A stretch of 52,938 nucleotides of DNA from Actinomycetes bacterium. GTDB lineage: Bacteria > Actinomycetota > Actinomycetes > Actinomycetales > Microbacteriaceae. The DNA is taken from NCBI GenBank assembly GCA_023436775.1, contig JAEZHW010000011.1:1-52938 (forward strand). The letters run 5' to 3'. Below the pieces are notes generated by a model. It had not been told where the DNA came from and did no database searches. It worked only from the letters and a program-made list of their open reading frames with translations. The translations under genes were made by a program, and so were the position numbers. Positions 27,201 to 35,377 of this stretch are shown here, piece by piece. Every line of letters starts with the position of its first letter. Position 1 is the first letter of the stretch.

Positions 27201-28260
27201 AATTCACATGGTCCCCGAGCGTCCCCAGACCCGGTCCGCATTCTCCTTTGGCCGCGGCCGGCAGCACCAGGACCAGGTGATCGTTCGGGCGCTCCAGTGC
27301 GCCCTGCAGGGAGTACGGGTCGACCTGCTTAACCTTTTGCCATGCGCTGTTCCACAGTTGAACCCGCGCACTATCGTCCGCGCACGACGCACCGGCCGGG
27401 GCTTGGTACCACGGAATGACCGTCTGCAGTTCCAGCGTGATCTGACCATTGGACTGCTTGCTCCAGTACGCACTCGCCTTCTGCACGGCCGAACGCACCA
27501 CGCTGTCCTGCTGGTGACTATCGGGCGAGGCGCCGAGCCCGTTCGGCGTCACCAACACTGCGTGGATGCGGTGGGTGGCCTTGGTAATCGGGCTCAGGTT
27601 CACTCCTGCAGACACGCCGTTCCCAGCAATCGAGCGCGCCTTCACCTGGTTGGGTGAGAACACCCCCGTCACTGTGAGGGCACCGGCTCCGGCGAGCGCG
27701 GCGAAGGCGTCCTGACGGCTCTCGCCCAGGTCCACACCCTTCGGCGCAGCCACGGTGACGGTCACGCGGCCGGTGGCATCGCTCGGCAGGGTCGTGGCGT
27801 CCAGGAGTAGGTATCCATACGCCGGCATGAACAGCATCGTGGGTCGAGGCCCGTCGTTGCCAGGCAGGCCGTGCGACAAGCGCTGCACAGTACCAACCCA
27901 GCGTAACGGGTCCTCTTCGTCGAGGCTGAGCACTGGCTCGGGTCCTGGTTGGGCTGGATAGTCACCGGGCTCTTCGACAGGTTCCGCAGCACCGCCATCG
28001 CCGATCTCCTCGTGCAGAGGTTGCGTCGGCTCCTCGCCCGGGCCCGACGCTGCAGGATCCGGTTGATCAGTGGCCTCATCGCTCGTCGCCGCAGCGGGAT
28101 CCTCATGGGACACCTGACCGTACGTTGCGGAGGAGTCGATCGAGGTCTCGCCGGAATCGTCAACGACCGCCCCAGCAGGCGACGCCACGAGCAGGCTCAC
28201 CACCAGCGCTAGTGTTGCGCCGGTGGCGGATATCCGGCGGGTCGGTCTTTGCTCCTGCAA
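24298..28260 (-). CDS. Secreted metzincin-like zinc protease with seven Ig-like modules (array member 2)
   Basis: The 1320-residue protein has the same plan as member 1: signal peptide (TGATLALVVSLLVASPAGA), acidic linker, protease domain and seven YQWYRDGK modules. HELGHNFSFGH begins at residue 374, with REYGDLLDIMGFG as Met-turn. Its modules 3-5 and 7 are nearly superimposable on those of member 1 (KADFDK-type and VTVTKKAYTTVV stretches), so the two are recent duplicates. I prefer the TTG start at 28260, because AAGGGGA lies five bases upstream, as in the other members. The GTG at 28275 would add five residues. A 25-bp perfect tandem duplication (28263-28312) spans this ribosome-binding site. 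It probably has its own promoter upstream. Confidence 0.83.
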   Translation of the reverse strand: MQEQRPTRRISATGATLALVVSLLVASPAGAVVDDSGETSIDSSATYGQVSHEDPAAATSDEATDQPDPAASGPGEEPTQPLHEEIGDGGAAEPVEEPGDYPAQPGPEPVLSLDEEDPLRWVGTVQRLSHGLPGNDGPRPTMLFMPAYGYLLLDATTLPSDATGRVTVTVAAPKGVDLGESRQDAFAALAGAGALTVTGVFSPNQVKARSIAGNGVSAGVNLSPITKATHRIHAVLVTPNGLGASPDSHQQDSVVRSAVQKASAYWSKQSNGQITLELQTVIPWYQAPAGASCADDSARVQLWNSAWQKVKQVDPYSLQGALERPNDHLVLVLPAAAKGECGPGLGTLGDHVNSGGTLQLTGLNSAVGLATLKHELGHNFSFGHANWLECRVSSFGSALNLPKGDPMLGTDTGECLNREYGDLLDIMGFGVDGKDGGSLSAPNAIRAGLWKAGTDYAVAASGTTKRYTLKDVGNTTGLRSVIVQDVDGATFFVEYRNLKGTDAQYAGMGQYCSVAAGSGYCTDRGVRILRAQNDPDYGGAAGAGYNGRPWDQTQLIGRSIGQITNDDARYQHRSTFRAGETFRNTSSAGAVKVKVVSTSASSAVIEVTSPKGSTQLPLLNGDDEDLQVWSASDTYRVGDPIWVQLPDTYVADQYTYKWTRINMTTATQTVIKGATKSYYIPVAADLDHALAVTVTLKRNGASSKSALIRTVANVVGENVFGIQPHVIEGPGQLTIVQAGSSLKAQLSQLSTLDAPWRYQWYRNGKAIKDATKASYKPTSSDKNARIKVRVQAPKISTGWVMHDDSLPPEGGTWQIFSDEGYYNITSTQKPAITGTLRVGETLHATLGSFQTGPAADPLSVPVTPTLTYQWQRDGKSISGAKSATYTLKAADKGKKISVKVTAKSGALLTLTQTSSKTSKVASGVIAGSKSPGAVTRNASTGVLDAKLTAGVITQSGVTTKYQWYRAGKKIKGATKATYKPVNADFDKTLKVRVTVTKKAYTTVVMDRTAPKSLYQVEWDWDRSLQGTLAVGSTIQIASHTFTLEGSAVDGSVLDRKWQWLRDGKAIKNATGETYTVTSADRGKRLSVKLTFRVPGTITGSVTSRKTVKVGDVAFADAPDIQQQWREREPVDTAVVNGKVVLSAPLPGDGAGRDGIADLSAKRAYQWYRDGKAITGATKATYTPGSGDANGKRLHVRVTISKSGYTPVEVYSLARAFSVYGATKPKILGTAKVGVTLQAVPQGTAQIQKNTTAGATATSEITVNYQWLRDGKTIPGAVTSLYTPVKVDVGKKLSVRVTYRHASNGYVSQVVTSAKTKKVVK

Positions 28261-28262
28261 CG

Positions 28263-28312
28263 CTGTCCCCTTCACCTGAGCGCGCCTCTGTCCCCTTCAC
28301 CTGAGCGCGCCT
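28263..28312. repeat. 25-bp perfect tandem duplication over a ribosome-binding site
   Basis: Bases 28263-28287 and 28288-28312 are identical. Each copy, read on the minus strand, carries GGTGAAGGGGACAG, which serves as the Shine-Dalgarno region of array member 2. The unit is not a multiple of three, so the outer copy is out of frame. It looks like a recent slippage event. Confidence 0.9.
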
Positions 28313-28397
28313 CCGCTGGGGTTCGGAGCCGCGTTATCGCTTCCCTGAGTATGACTGATGCCGCCAGCATCGGGATAGGGCACCGATCCCAACGCGT

Positions 28398-28433
28398 CGA
28401 GGCACCCGGCGCGGAATTCGTGCCGGGGCCTCG
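28398..28433 (-). terminator. Terminator after array member 3
   Basis: Arms CGAGGC-a-CCCGGC and GCCGGG-GCCTCG form a 12-bp stem with one bulged A and an 11-base loop, about 70 bases after the member 3 stop codon. It separates members 3 and 2 into different transcripts. Confidence 0.6.
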
Positions 28434-28504
28434 GCTCGCCAGCATGCCCCATCCGGCCCAACGACCGGAGCTCGGCATGACAGGAGCGGGCGAGAACGTG
28501 CTCC

Positions 28505-31500
28505 CTACTTCACCTTGACCGTTTTGCTCGTGAGCACCAACGGGAAGTATGTGCCTGACACCTCAACGTAAGTAACTCGAAGTGACAACTTCTTGCCCTT
28601 ATCCTTCGACGTCGGCGTGTACGACGCGCCGGTGGCCCCAGCAATGGCCTTGCCGTTCCGCAGCCACTGGTATCTGAGCGCAACGATCTGTCCCTCATCG
28701 GCACAGTGCTGGAGCAAGTCGGCAGACGGTGCGTCGACATACCAGAGGTACCAGGACGATACTCCCGGGCACGTGGAAATGCCGTAGTACCCGGAGCGCC
28801 GGCTGGTCGGCCAGACGCTTGCCGTGGTTGCCGTGAGCGATTTGCCCACACGAGCCTCACCCGAGACCGATACCTTCGTCGCCCCGTACAACGAGACGAT
28901 CGCGGGCGTCGACGGCACGTACAGCTCGGTGTAGCCCTTCTGCTTTATCCAGATCTGTACGAAGTACGTATTCTTGGCGTCCTTGGCCGAGATCGTGTAT
29001 TCAGGCTTGGTAGCTCCCTTGATTGCCTTGCCATTCTTGAACCACTGATAGGTACGCGGCAGATCCAAGTGACGCAGGTTGTCACCGATGAAGCCCGCCG
29101 GGGCATTGCTGATCGGTCCCGGTTGCGGCGCAACCAGGGTCACCTTCCCGCCAGCGGCTGACCGGTACTTGAGTGCAGGCGAGGGCACGGAGTTGCCGTT
29201 GAAGCTCGACGCATCCGGCAGCACCGCGTCACCGACGCGACCGGTTTCTCGACTGCTCCGGGTGAATCCGATATAGCCCGGGTATGAGGAGGTCACCACG
29301 AGCTTCAGCCGCTTGCCTCGGTCCGCCGCAGTGATCGTATACGCGGTGTTCGTCGCGCCCTTGATTTTCTTGCCGTCCCGATACCACTGGTAGCTTTCGA
29401 CCTGCTCGGGGGTCAGCGTGTATCTCCCCACGACATTCGACGCATCGATGGCACCATGGACCGTGTAGCGCTGCCCGCCCGGAGAGTACGTCACCGTGGA
29501 CCCCACCTTCACGTCACCAGAGAACAGTGCCTCAGCGTTCGACCATTCCCCGTACAACCAGTCGCGATACCCGGGAGACTGCGGCAGCGTCATACGGAGC
29601 GTGCGGGAGGCATACCCCTTTTTCTTCAGCGTTGCCGACACCCAGACGTGGGCGCCACGATCAGCGGTGACGGGGGTATAGGTGCTCTTGGTCTTGCCCT
29701 TACGCTTGGTGTCGTCGCGATACCACTGCCACGAGATGGTGTATCCGCTCTCGGCAACCTTGGACTTATCCAGCGAGGCGGTGAGCTTCCGACTAGGCCA
29801 CGCGCCCTTCGTCACCGTCGGCTCCAACCCCGCCTGAATCGTGAACTGGCCCAGTGCGGTCTTTGCGCCGGTCTTCGTGGTCGTGGTGGTTGCGAGATAT
29901 CCCGCCTGCTTGACCGTCACCTTGACGCTCAGGCGCTTGCCCTTGTCGGCGAGGACGGGGGTGTACCTGGCAGCCGTCGCCTTCTTGATCGCCTTGCCAT
30001 CGCGGAGCCACTGGAAGGTGAATTGGGCAGCGCCGGGATCGGTGGTTGGGGGCAGTACAGCGGCCGGCACGACGGCGGTGAGCGCCTGGCCGACCCTTGG
30101 CGCGGCACCGTTCGTGATGGTCACAGTGCCACCAGCCGCCACGGTCACTGGCACCGGCGCCGACTCGGCTGGCTCGAGTGATTCGGCCGGGCCGGTCCAG
30201 CCGGTTGCGGGCAGTTGGACGCGCACGGAGATCAGTGCGTTCCTGTCGGCCTCGACCGGCTTGTAGGTCTTCTTGGTGGCGCTCTTGATCGGCGCTCCAT
30301 TGCGGAGCCACTGGTAGCGGAACGGCAGGTTCAACTCGCTCCACCCTGAGACTTCCGCTGTCAAACCGGCGCTGCTGCGGTGGACTACGACGTTGCCCGC
30401 CCCTGCAATCTGACCTTCGCGAACGGTGAAGTCAGCCCCACTCCAGCCGAGGTGGTCGCGAGCGTCGAGGGTCCGACTCACGGTCTTGCCGCCTCGCTTT
30501 GCCGTGACCGTGACACTGAGCTCGTGGCCGAGCGCCTCCTCGCGGATAACGTAGCTGGCGCTGGTGGCCCCCGCCAACTTGGTCTTCTTCCCCTGCGCGT
30601 TGACGCGGTGCCACTGGTAACTCAGGGTGTCCGCCTTGGTGCCGGCGTCCACGAACACGGCCAGCTCCTGGCCGACGCGAAGGTAGTCCTCGGAGGTGTC
30701 CATCCGCATGAGGTGGTAGTCGCCGATGTTCAGGCTCGGATTGGACTTCGGCGCGGTGACCTTCACGGTGGCCTTGCCACCGGAGACCTTGGTAACCGTG
30801 AACGTCACGCCACCGCTGCCTGGCCGCGAACGGAAGGTCTCACCCTTGCCCCAGGCCATGCGCTGGGTCCACTGGCTGTGCCCCTCGTATTCGATGTTGG
30901 CGATGGTTCGGCCGATGACCTGCGTGGCATCGCCAGCGAAGCCAGCCGGAGTGGTGGAGTCCAACTGCCAGGGCTTGTAGGTCTGGTCGGAGCCCCATCG
31001 AAGCACGCGCACTCCGGCACCCGTGCAGCCGGCGAAGGTGTTCACATACTGCGGCCACCCCAGCACGTAGCAGGTCATCGCCTGCGGCGGGTGCTGGTAC
31101 TGCGCGTCGAGGCCGGTCAGGTCACGGTATTCCAGGAAGAACACGCCACCGTCCGCGTCCTGGACCATGAGGCCGCGTAGGCCCGAGCCCTTGGACAGCG
31201 AGGACAGCGTGAAGGTCTTGGTAGTCCCGGCCGGCACGACCTCATAGTCGGTGCCCTTCTTGTAGATGCCACTGCGGATCAGGTGCGGCACCGATACGTT
31301 GCCACCCGTGGTCTCCTCGACATAGGCCACCGGGTTGGCACCCATCACGTTCGCAACGTCGCCACCGGCGCGACGCAAGCACAAGCCGGGCTCGCTGCCG
31401 AACTCGCTCTGCGGGTACCCGGTGAGGTAGTTCTTGGTGAATCCCATGGCGTCCGGGAACTGGTTCACCCGGCACTCCAGCCAGTCAGCCCGCCCGAAGC

Positions 31501-32497
31501 CAAGCTGATATCCGAGGGCCTGGTTCACGGCGAACCGGCCGTTCGGCCCGCTGCCACCGGCCACGGTCGCAACGTGCGCTCCGGCATCGTGCCAGTTGAT
31601 AGTCGACGTCAGCAGCCCGCAACTGGTCTGCACACTCGCCGGCAGCACCACGATGATGTGGTCGCGCCCCTTCGGAACGATGTCGTGCCCGAGTTCTAGC
31701 CGCCCCCAGGCGGCCGAGATGGTGGCGTAGAAGTCCGTGCAGTTCACCTCGTTTTCGGCGACCGAGGTGTGCAGGACGTGACGGAAGTCGACGCGGCCGT
31801 TGGTCTGGCCACGCCAGTACTCGGCCGCATCCGCAACCAGTTGCTGCACCGCGGCGGGGCTCTGGCTGGCGTCGCCGCTGGCACCGGTCGGCACCACTGA
31901 CACGGTGTAGATGTTGCGCTTGCCAGCGATTCCGGGCGTGATGTTCACCATCGCGTCGGTGCCGCCCGGCAGCGCAGCCTTCGTCGCGGCACGCACCGAC
32001 CGCGGGACCAGAACACCGCCCGGCGAGGCGTCGCTGGCCGCCCGAAGGTCCCGTCGCGCATCACCGGTGGCGGCCACCGATCGCGGCAGGTCCACCTCGA
32101 CCGTGAGCGTCGCCGCACCCGGCAGCGTCACGCCCGAGATATCGAGCAGCGCCAACCCGTCGCGGCTCTGGAAGATCTGCGGCTGCGCCGCATCCCAGCC
32201 CGCGGTGGTGGCGGTGAACGAGCCGGTGAGCACGAGGGTGTGGGGCGCGACAGCTGAGATGTCACTGGGCTGCTCGGGCGCGGGAGGCGCCTCGTGGGCA
32301 GGTTCCGGACCAGCCTCGGGCGCCGGTGCTTCCGGCTCGATTGGCACGATGCCCGGGTCGGTGACGGCAGTATCGAAGCCGATTGTTGCTGTGTTCAGCT
32401 CCAGCTCCGGCTGCCCGAGCGCTGGCGTGGCCACGGTAATGGCCAGGATCGCGCTGGTCGTGGCAGCGAGCACGGCGCGGCTGAGCGCACGTCGCAT
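28505..32497 (-). CDS. Secreted pseudoprotease with seven Ig-like modules (array member 3)
   Basis: The 1330-residue protein has a signal peptide (AVLAATTSAILAITVATPALG), an acidic Pro-rich linker, a protease-like domain and seven modules like its neighbours. The zinc site is destroyed: residues 326-336 read QALGYQLGFGR where members 1 and 2 have HELGHNxSFGH. Both HExxH histidines, the catalytic glutamate and the third histidine are all replaced. The following DWLECR, a Met-turn-like VANVMGAN and the overall length are kept, and the frame is open with normal codon use. It is therefore a maintained pseudoenzyme, not a decaying gene. The last module has an insertion with a Cys pair (STCPG and QHCADEG). 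The ATG at 32497 follows GGGGGAACGTC. Possible roles are binding, decoy or regulation of the active members. Confidence 0.83.
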   Translation of the reverse strand: MRRALSRAVLAATTSAILAITVATPALGQPELELNTATIGFDTAVTDPGIVPIEPEAPAPEAGPEPAHEAPPAPEQPSDISAVAPHTLVLTGSFTATTAGWDAAQPQIFQSRDGLALLDISGVTLPGAATLTVEVDLPRSVAATGDARRDLRAASDASPGGVLVPRSVRAATKAALPGGTDAMVNITPGIAGKRNIYTVSVVPTGASGDASQSPAAVQQLVADAAEYWRGQTNGRVDFRHVLHTSVAENEVNCTDFYATISAAWGRLELGHDIVPKGRDHIIVVLPASVQTSCGLLTSTINWHDAGAHVATVAGGSGPNGRFAVNQALGYQLGFGRADWLECRVNQFPDAMGFTKNYLTGYPQSEFGSEPGLCLRRAGGDVANVMGANPVAYVEETTGGNVSVPHLIRSGIYKKGTDYEVVPAGTTKTFTLSSLSKGSGLRGLMVQDADGGVFFLEYRDLTGLDAQYQHPPQAMTCYVLGWPQYVNTFAGCTGAGVRVLRWGSDQTYKPWQLDSTTPAGFAGDATQVIGRTIANIEYEGHSQWTQRMAWGKGETFRSRPGSGGVTFTVTKVSGGKATVKVTAPKSNPSLNIGDYHLMRMDTSEDYLRVGQELAVFVDAGTKADTLSYQWHRVNAQGKKTKLAGATSASYVIREEALGHELSVTVTAKRGGKTVSRTLDARDHLGWSGADFTVREGQIAGAGNVVVHRSSAGLTAEVSGWSELNLPFRYQWLRNGAPIKSATKKTYKPVEADRNALISVRVQLPATGWTGPAESLEPAESAPVPVTVAAGGTVTITNGAAPRVGQALTAVVPAAVLPPTTDPGAAQFTFQWLRDGKAIKKATAARYTPVLADKGKRLSVKVTVKQAGYLATTTTTKTGAKTALGQFTIQAGLEPTVTKGAWPSRKLTASLDKSKVAESGYTISWQWYRDDTKRKGKTKSTYTPVTADRGAHVWVSATLKKKGYASRTLRMTLPQSPGYRDWLYGEWSNAEALFSGDVKVGSTVTYSPGGQRYTVHGAIDASNVVGRYTLTPEQVESYQWYRDGKKIKGATNTAYTITAADRGKRLKLVVTSSYPGYIGFTRSSRETGRVGDAVLPDASSFNGNSVPSPALKYRSAAGGKVTLVAPQPGPISNAPAGFIGDNLRHLDLPRTYQWFKNGKAIKGATKPEYTISAKDAKNTYFVQIWIKQKGYTELYVPSTPAIVSLYGATKVSVSGEARVGKSLTATTASVWPTSRRSGYYGISTCPGVSSWYLWYVDAPSADLLQHCADEGQIVALRYQWLRNGKAIAGATGASYTPTSKDKGKKLSLRVTYVEVSGTYFPLVLTSKTVKVK

Positions 32498-32585
32498 GAC
32501 GTTCCCCCTCATGTTTGGCTGGGGCGCGTTGGGCCCCGCCTCCTCGTGTGTGGTCTGTGTGGTTGTTGTTCTGTTGTGAATGTGT

Positions 32586-32608
32586 CTCGGCGGCCCCACG
32601 CTGCCGAG
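32586..32608 (-). terminator. Weak hairpin after array member 4
   Basis: CTCGGC and GCCGAG form a 6-bp stem around an 11-base loop, 37-59 bases after the member 4 stop codon. It is weaker than the other terminators of the array, so read-through into member 3 is possible. Confidence 0.35.
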
Positions 32609-32644
32609 GTGCGCCGGAGGTTATGGGCTCCGGCCCGGAGGCGG

Positions 32645-35071
32645 CTACTGCACCCGATACTTCTCGGTCTGGTAACTGCGGGTGTGGTACGAGTACGACT
32701 TGTGGAAGACCTCCACGACCGCATAAATCTGCCAGCCCTTGTCGGCCGCGGTGGGTGCGTAGTGGAAAGTGTCGCCCGCGGCTGGGATGTAGTTGACGGT
32801 CTTGCCCTTCTGGCGATACCAGCCGACGACGACCTCGAAGGCCCAGGTCTGGCCGTCACAGAAGTCCTGCACTTGAGGACCGCCATCCCCAGTGAAGTAC
32901 CTGTCATAGCGCAAGGCATCCTCGGCGGTGCAGACGTCGGTGTACTCGTAGGGCGCGACGCGCTGTTGCACGAGCGGCGGGCTGTCCTGACGGAGGACCA
33001 GGGCCTGCGCTGCCTCATCGAAGCCGAAGCTCCAGATCGGCGGCGCGATGCTGTAGTCCAGCGGCACCGAGTAGCGCACCACATCGGAGTAGCCGCTGCG
33101 GCTGATGGTGATCCGGACATGCATCGTGGAGCGGAAGTCTTTGTCCGTCATGGTGTACGTGGACTTGGTCGCGCCTGAGATCGCGCGGTCGTCGCGGTAC
33201 CACTGGTAGCTGCGCTTGGCGGTCGTGTCGGCGATGCCGTCGTACATTTCACCGACCCCCGGGCCGGGCGCAACCAGGACCGCTACGCCGGCGTAGTCGC
33301 CGCCCGATCGGCTGCGCACCCCGGTGAGGTACTCATTCGCCTGCGCTTGCAGCGACGGAGCGCCCGGGAATGCCTGCTGACCCACCTTTGGCGTGGACAG
33401 CGTGGCCGCAGTGCTGCCGATGTAGCCGTCCTTGCGGTAGGTGATCTTCGCGCTCAACGTCTTGCCAACATCAGCGGTCACCACCGTGTAGGTGTTCGCG
33501 GCGGCACCGGTGATTTTCACGCCATCCCGGTACCACTGGTACTGCTCGGCGACGCCGCTCAGGCTGCTCTGCGCGCCATCGTGATAGTTCAGCTCGTCCA
33601 CGGTCAGCACCTGGCCGACCGCGAGGGTGCCGTGGATCGCGCCATCAGTGCTCCAGGTGTGCGTGATCCAGAGCGCCTCCGACAGCTCCGCCGGGCTGGT
33701 GAGCTTGACGGTGCTGTAGCCAGCCTTGGTCACGGTGGCGCGAACCTGCAGGACGGTGCGATAGTCGGCCGCAACCGGCTTGTAGGTGGCCTTGGTCGCG
33801 TTCTTGATGGCCTTACCGTTGCGGAGCCACTGCCAGGCGACCTTCACGCCGGGCTCGGTGATTGAATCCGTTGGCAGCGCGGCGGTGAGCACGACCGGGC
33901 TGGTTGCTGGCCAAGTGAACGTTGGCTGCAAGCGCTCACCTTGAATCACACCGATGGCAACCTTGTTCGTCTTCTTGGTCGTGACGGTATAGGGCACGTG
34001 GGCGCCAGCCTTCGCAGTGACCTTGACACTCAGTCGCTTGCCCTTGTCCGACTTGGTGACCTTGTAACTGATCGCAGTTGCGCCCTGAATCTTCTTGCCG
34101 TCGCGGTACCACTGGTACGCGTTCCGCGCGTCGACGACCTTGCCACTCGCCGAGTACGCTCCGTGCTGCACCTGCACGGTGTCACCCACCTTCGGCGACG
34201 GGTTATTGATCGTCGGCGGCACGTCAGCGCTCACCGCGTAGATGGCAGCCGGCGAGGTGGCCTCGCGGGTCCCGTCGGCCTGCAACACCATGCCGGACAG
34301 CCCCACCGTGACGCGCACCTTGATCTTCTTGGTGCGGTCTGAGGTGGACAGCTTGAACGTGCTCTTCGTGGCGTTCTTGACGGCCTTACCGTTGCGATAC
34401 CACTGGTACTTGAGCTTCAGGTCAGGATGCGTCCAGCCGGCGACGACGGCCGTTAGGCTCGCGCCGTCTGCATTGATCTGCACGACACCGGCGGTGTTGA
34501 TGATGCCCGCTTCGGTCGGGCCAGAAATCACCTGCGAGGTGGCCGACTTGCTCTTGTTCTTGGAACCCTTGGCGGTGATTTTGACCCGCAAGCAACGATT
34601 CAGGTCACTCTTGGTCAGGGTGTACTTGGCCTTGGTGGCACCACTGATCGCACTGAACGATGTGGTGCATGCGCCATGCTTCACGCCGCTACGCTGCCAC
34701 TGGTAGCTGTACTTGCTCCCCACCCAGTCCTCAGTCAGGGTTGCGAAGGCCACGTCGCCAACGCGAGTGACCTCGTCCTCCAGCGGGCCGTATCGAGTCA
34801 CCCCGATGATGATCGAACCCACCGCCGGAATGACGGTCGCGCCCTTGGTCACGGCCGACGCAGCGGGCACCGGTTCAGTCGCGTCGACCTCGGGTACCAC
34901 CGGAACTGCAACGGCTGGGGCCGGAGGGGCCGGCTCTGCGGCACCGTCGGGCGCTTCAATCTCGGTTGGCTCGGGCAGCTCGCTAGCGGCGGCCGCAGGC
35001 GCAATAAGCCCGAGCACCAGTGCGAGGCTTGCAGCCGAGGCCATACCAACGCGGTGCGTGGAACGCATCAT
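32645..35071 (-). CDS. Secreted seven-module protein lacking the protease domain (array member 4)
   Basis: This 808-residue protein has a signal peptide (SAASLALVLGLIAPAAAA), a Pro/Glu-rich linker (to about 75) and then goes straight into the seven modules. The first module (YSYQWQRSGVKHGACTTSFS) has a Cys pair shared only with member 5. The last module is divergent, with inserted cysteines (VCTAED and DFCDGQ) and VGWYRQ in place of YQWYR. No HExxH or Met-turn is present; the whole 400-residue catalytic domain is absent. The ATG at 35071 (or the adjacent one at 35068) follows AAGGAATCTGAGAGC. It is preceded by the 22-bp element also found before member 5. Function unknown; it may be a binding protein or decoy related to the proteases. 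Confidence 0.83.
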   Translation of the reverse strand: MMRSTHRVGMASAASLALVLGLIAPAAAASELPEPTEIEAPDGAAEPAPPAPAVAVPVVPEVDATEPVPAASAVTKGATVIPAVGSIIIGVTRYGPLEDEVTRVGDVAFATLTEDWVGSKYSYQWQRSGVKHGACTTSFSAISGATKAKYTLTKSDLNRCLRVKITAKGSKNKSKSATSQVISGPTEAGIINTAGVVQINADGASLTAVVAGWTHPDLKLKYQWYRNGKAVKNATKSTFKLSTSDRTKKIKVRVTVGLSGMVLQADGTREATSPAAIYAVSADVPPTINNPSPKVGDTVQVQHGAYSASGKVVDARNAYQWYRDGKKIQGATAISYKVTKSDKGKRLSVKVTAKAGAHVPYTVTTKKTNKVAIGVIQGERLQPTFTWPATSPVVLTAALPTDSITEPGVKVAWQWLRNGKAIKNATKATYKPVAADYRTVLQVRATVTKAGYSTVKLTSPAELSEALWITHTWSTDGAIHGTLAVGQVLTVDELNYHDGAQSSLSGVAEQYQWYRDGVKITGAAANTYTVVTADVGKTLSAKITYRKDGYIGSTAATLSTPKVGQQAFPGAPSLQAQANEYLTGVRSRSGGDYAGVAVLVAPGPGVGEMYDGIADTTAKRSYQWYRDDRAISGATKSTYTMTDKDFRSTMHVRITISRSGYSDVVRYSVPLDYSIAPPIWSFGFDEAAQALVLRQDSPPLVQQRVAPYEYTDVCTAEDALRYDRYFTGDGGPQVQDFCDGQTWAFEVVVGWYRQKGKTVNYIPAAGDTFHYAPTAADKGWQIYAVVEVFHKSYSYHTRSYQTEKYRVQ

Positions 35072-35271
35072 GCTCTCAGATTCCTTACTGGGGGTTCGAT
35101 CATGCTCGCGGGCGAGGAACCGCCCTGGCGCACTGGCACCCAACCGCTACGAGTGCGCAGTGACGCGGTTGGTGGCGAGGAGCGACGACGCAAGACAGTC
35201 GCGCGGGAGTGCGGTGGAGCACAGTCACCCCCCCCCAGGTGCTCATACCGGAACGAGCGCGCGTGTGCAGC

Positions 35272-35293
35272 GCCCAGTAGGTAGTTTCCCCTA
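35272..35293 (-). promoter_or_regulatory. 22-bp element upstream of member 4 (copy A)
   Basis: The plus strand reads gcccAGTAGG, then tagtttcc, then CCTA, an imperfect inverted repeat AGTAGG-N8-CCTATT. All 22 bases are identical to 39316-39337 upstream of member 5. The spacing to the member 4 start is about 200 bases. It may be an operator or activator site; no known regulator was matched. Confidence 0.6.
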
Positions 35294-35325
35294 TTGTCGG
35301 ACAAAAGAGAATACCCTCCAGGAAA

Positions 35326-35368
35326 CGCAGGACGCTCCCAACCCGCGCGGGGCCGGCAGCGTCCTGCG
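35326..35368 (-). terminator. Terminator after array member 5
   Basis: The perfect 11-bp arms CGCAGGACGCT and AGCGTCCTGCG enclose a 21-base GC-rich loop and are followed on the minus strand by TTTCC. It begins 10 bases after the member 5 stop codon. Confidence 0.75.
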
Positions 35369-35377
35369 CGCTGGTGA

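Larger units (their letters stand above)
35072..35377 (-). promoter_or_regulatory. Gap between array members 5 and 4
   Basis: This 306-base region contains the terminator of member 5 (35326-35368) and the shared 22-bp element (35272-35293). About 200 bases of GC-rich leader before member 4 include a run of nine C. No gene is visible; short open frames here are without conserved features. Confidence 0.6.

Noticed and set aside
24172..28353. Similar 12-base stretches (TC[A/C]CTGAGTATG) upstream of members 1 and 2
   Set aside because: They are short, at different distances from the starts (56 and 82 bases), and lie in recently duplicated genes, so shared ancestry explains them.
35226..35236. 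Run of nine C before array member 4 as a phase-variation tract
   Set aside because: It is non-coding and about 160 bases from the start; a sequencing or chance run in GC-rich DNA is simpler.
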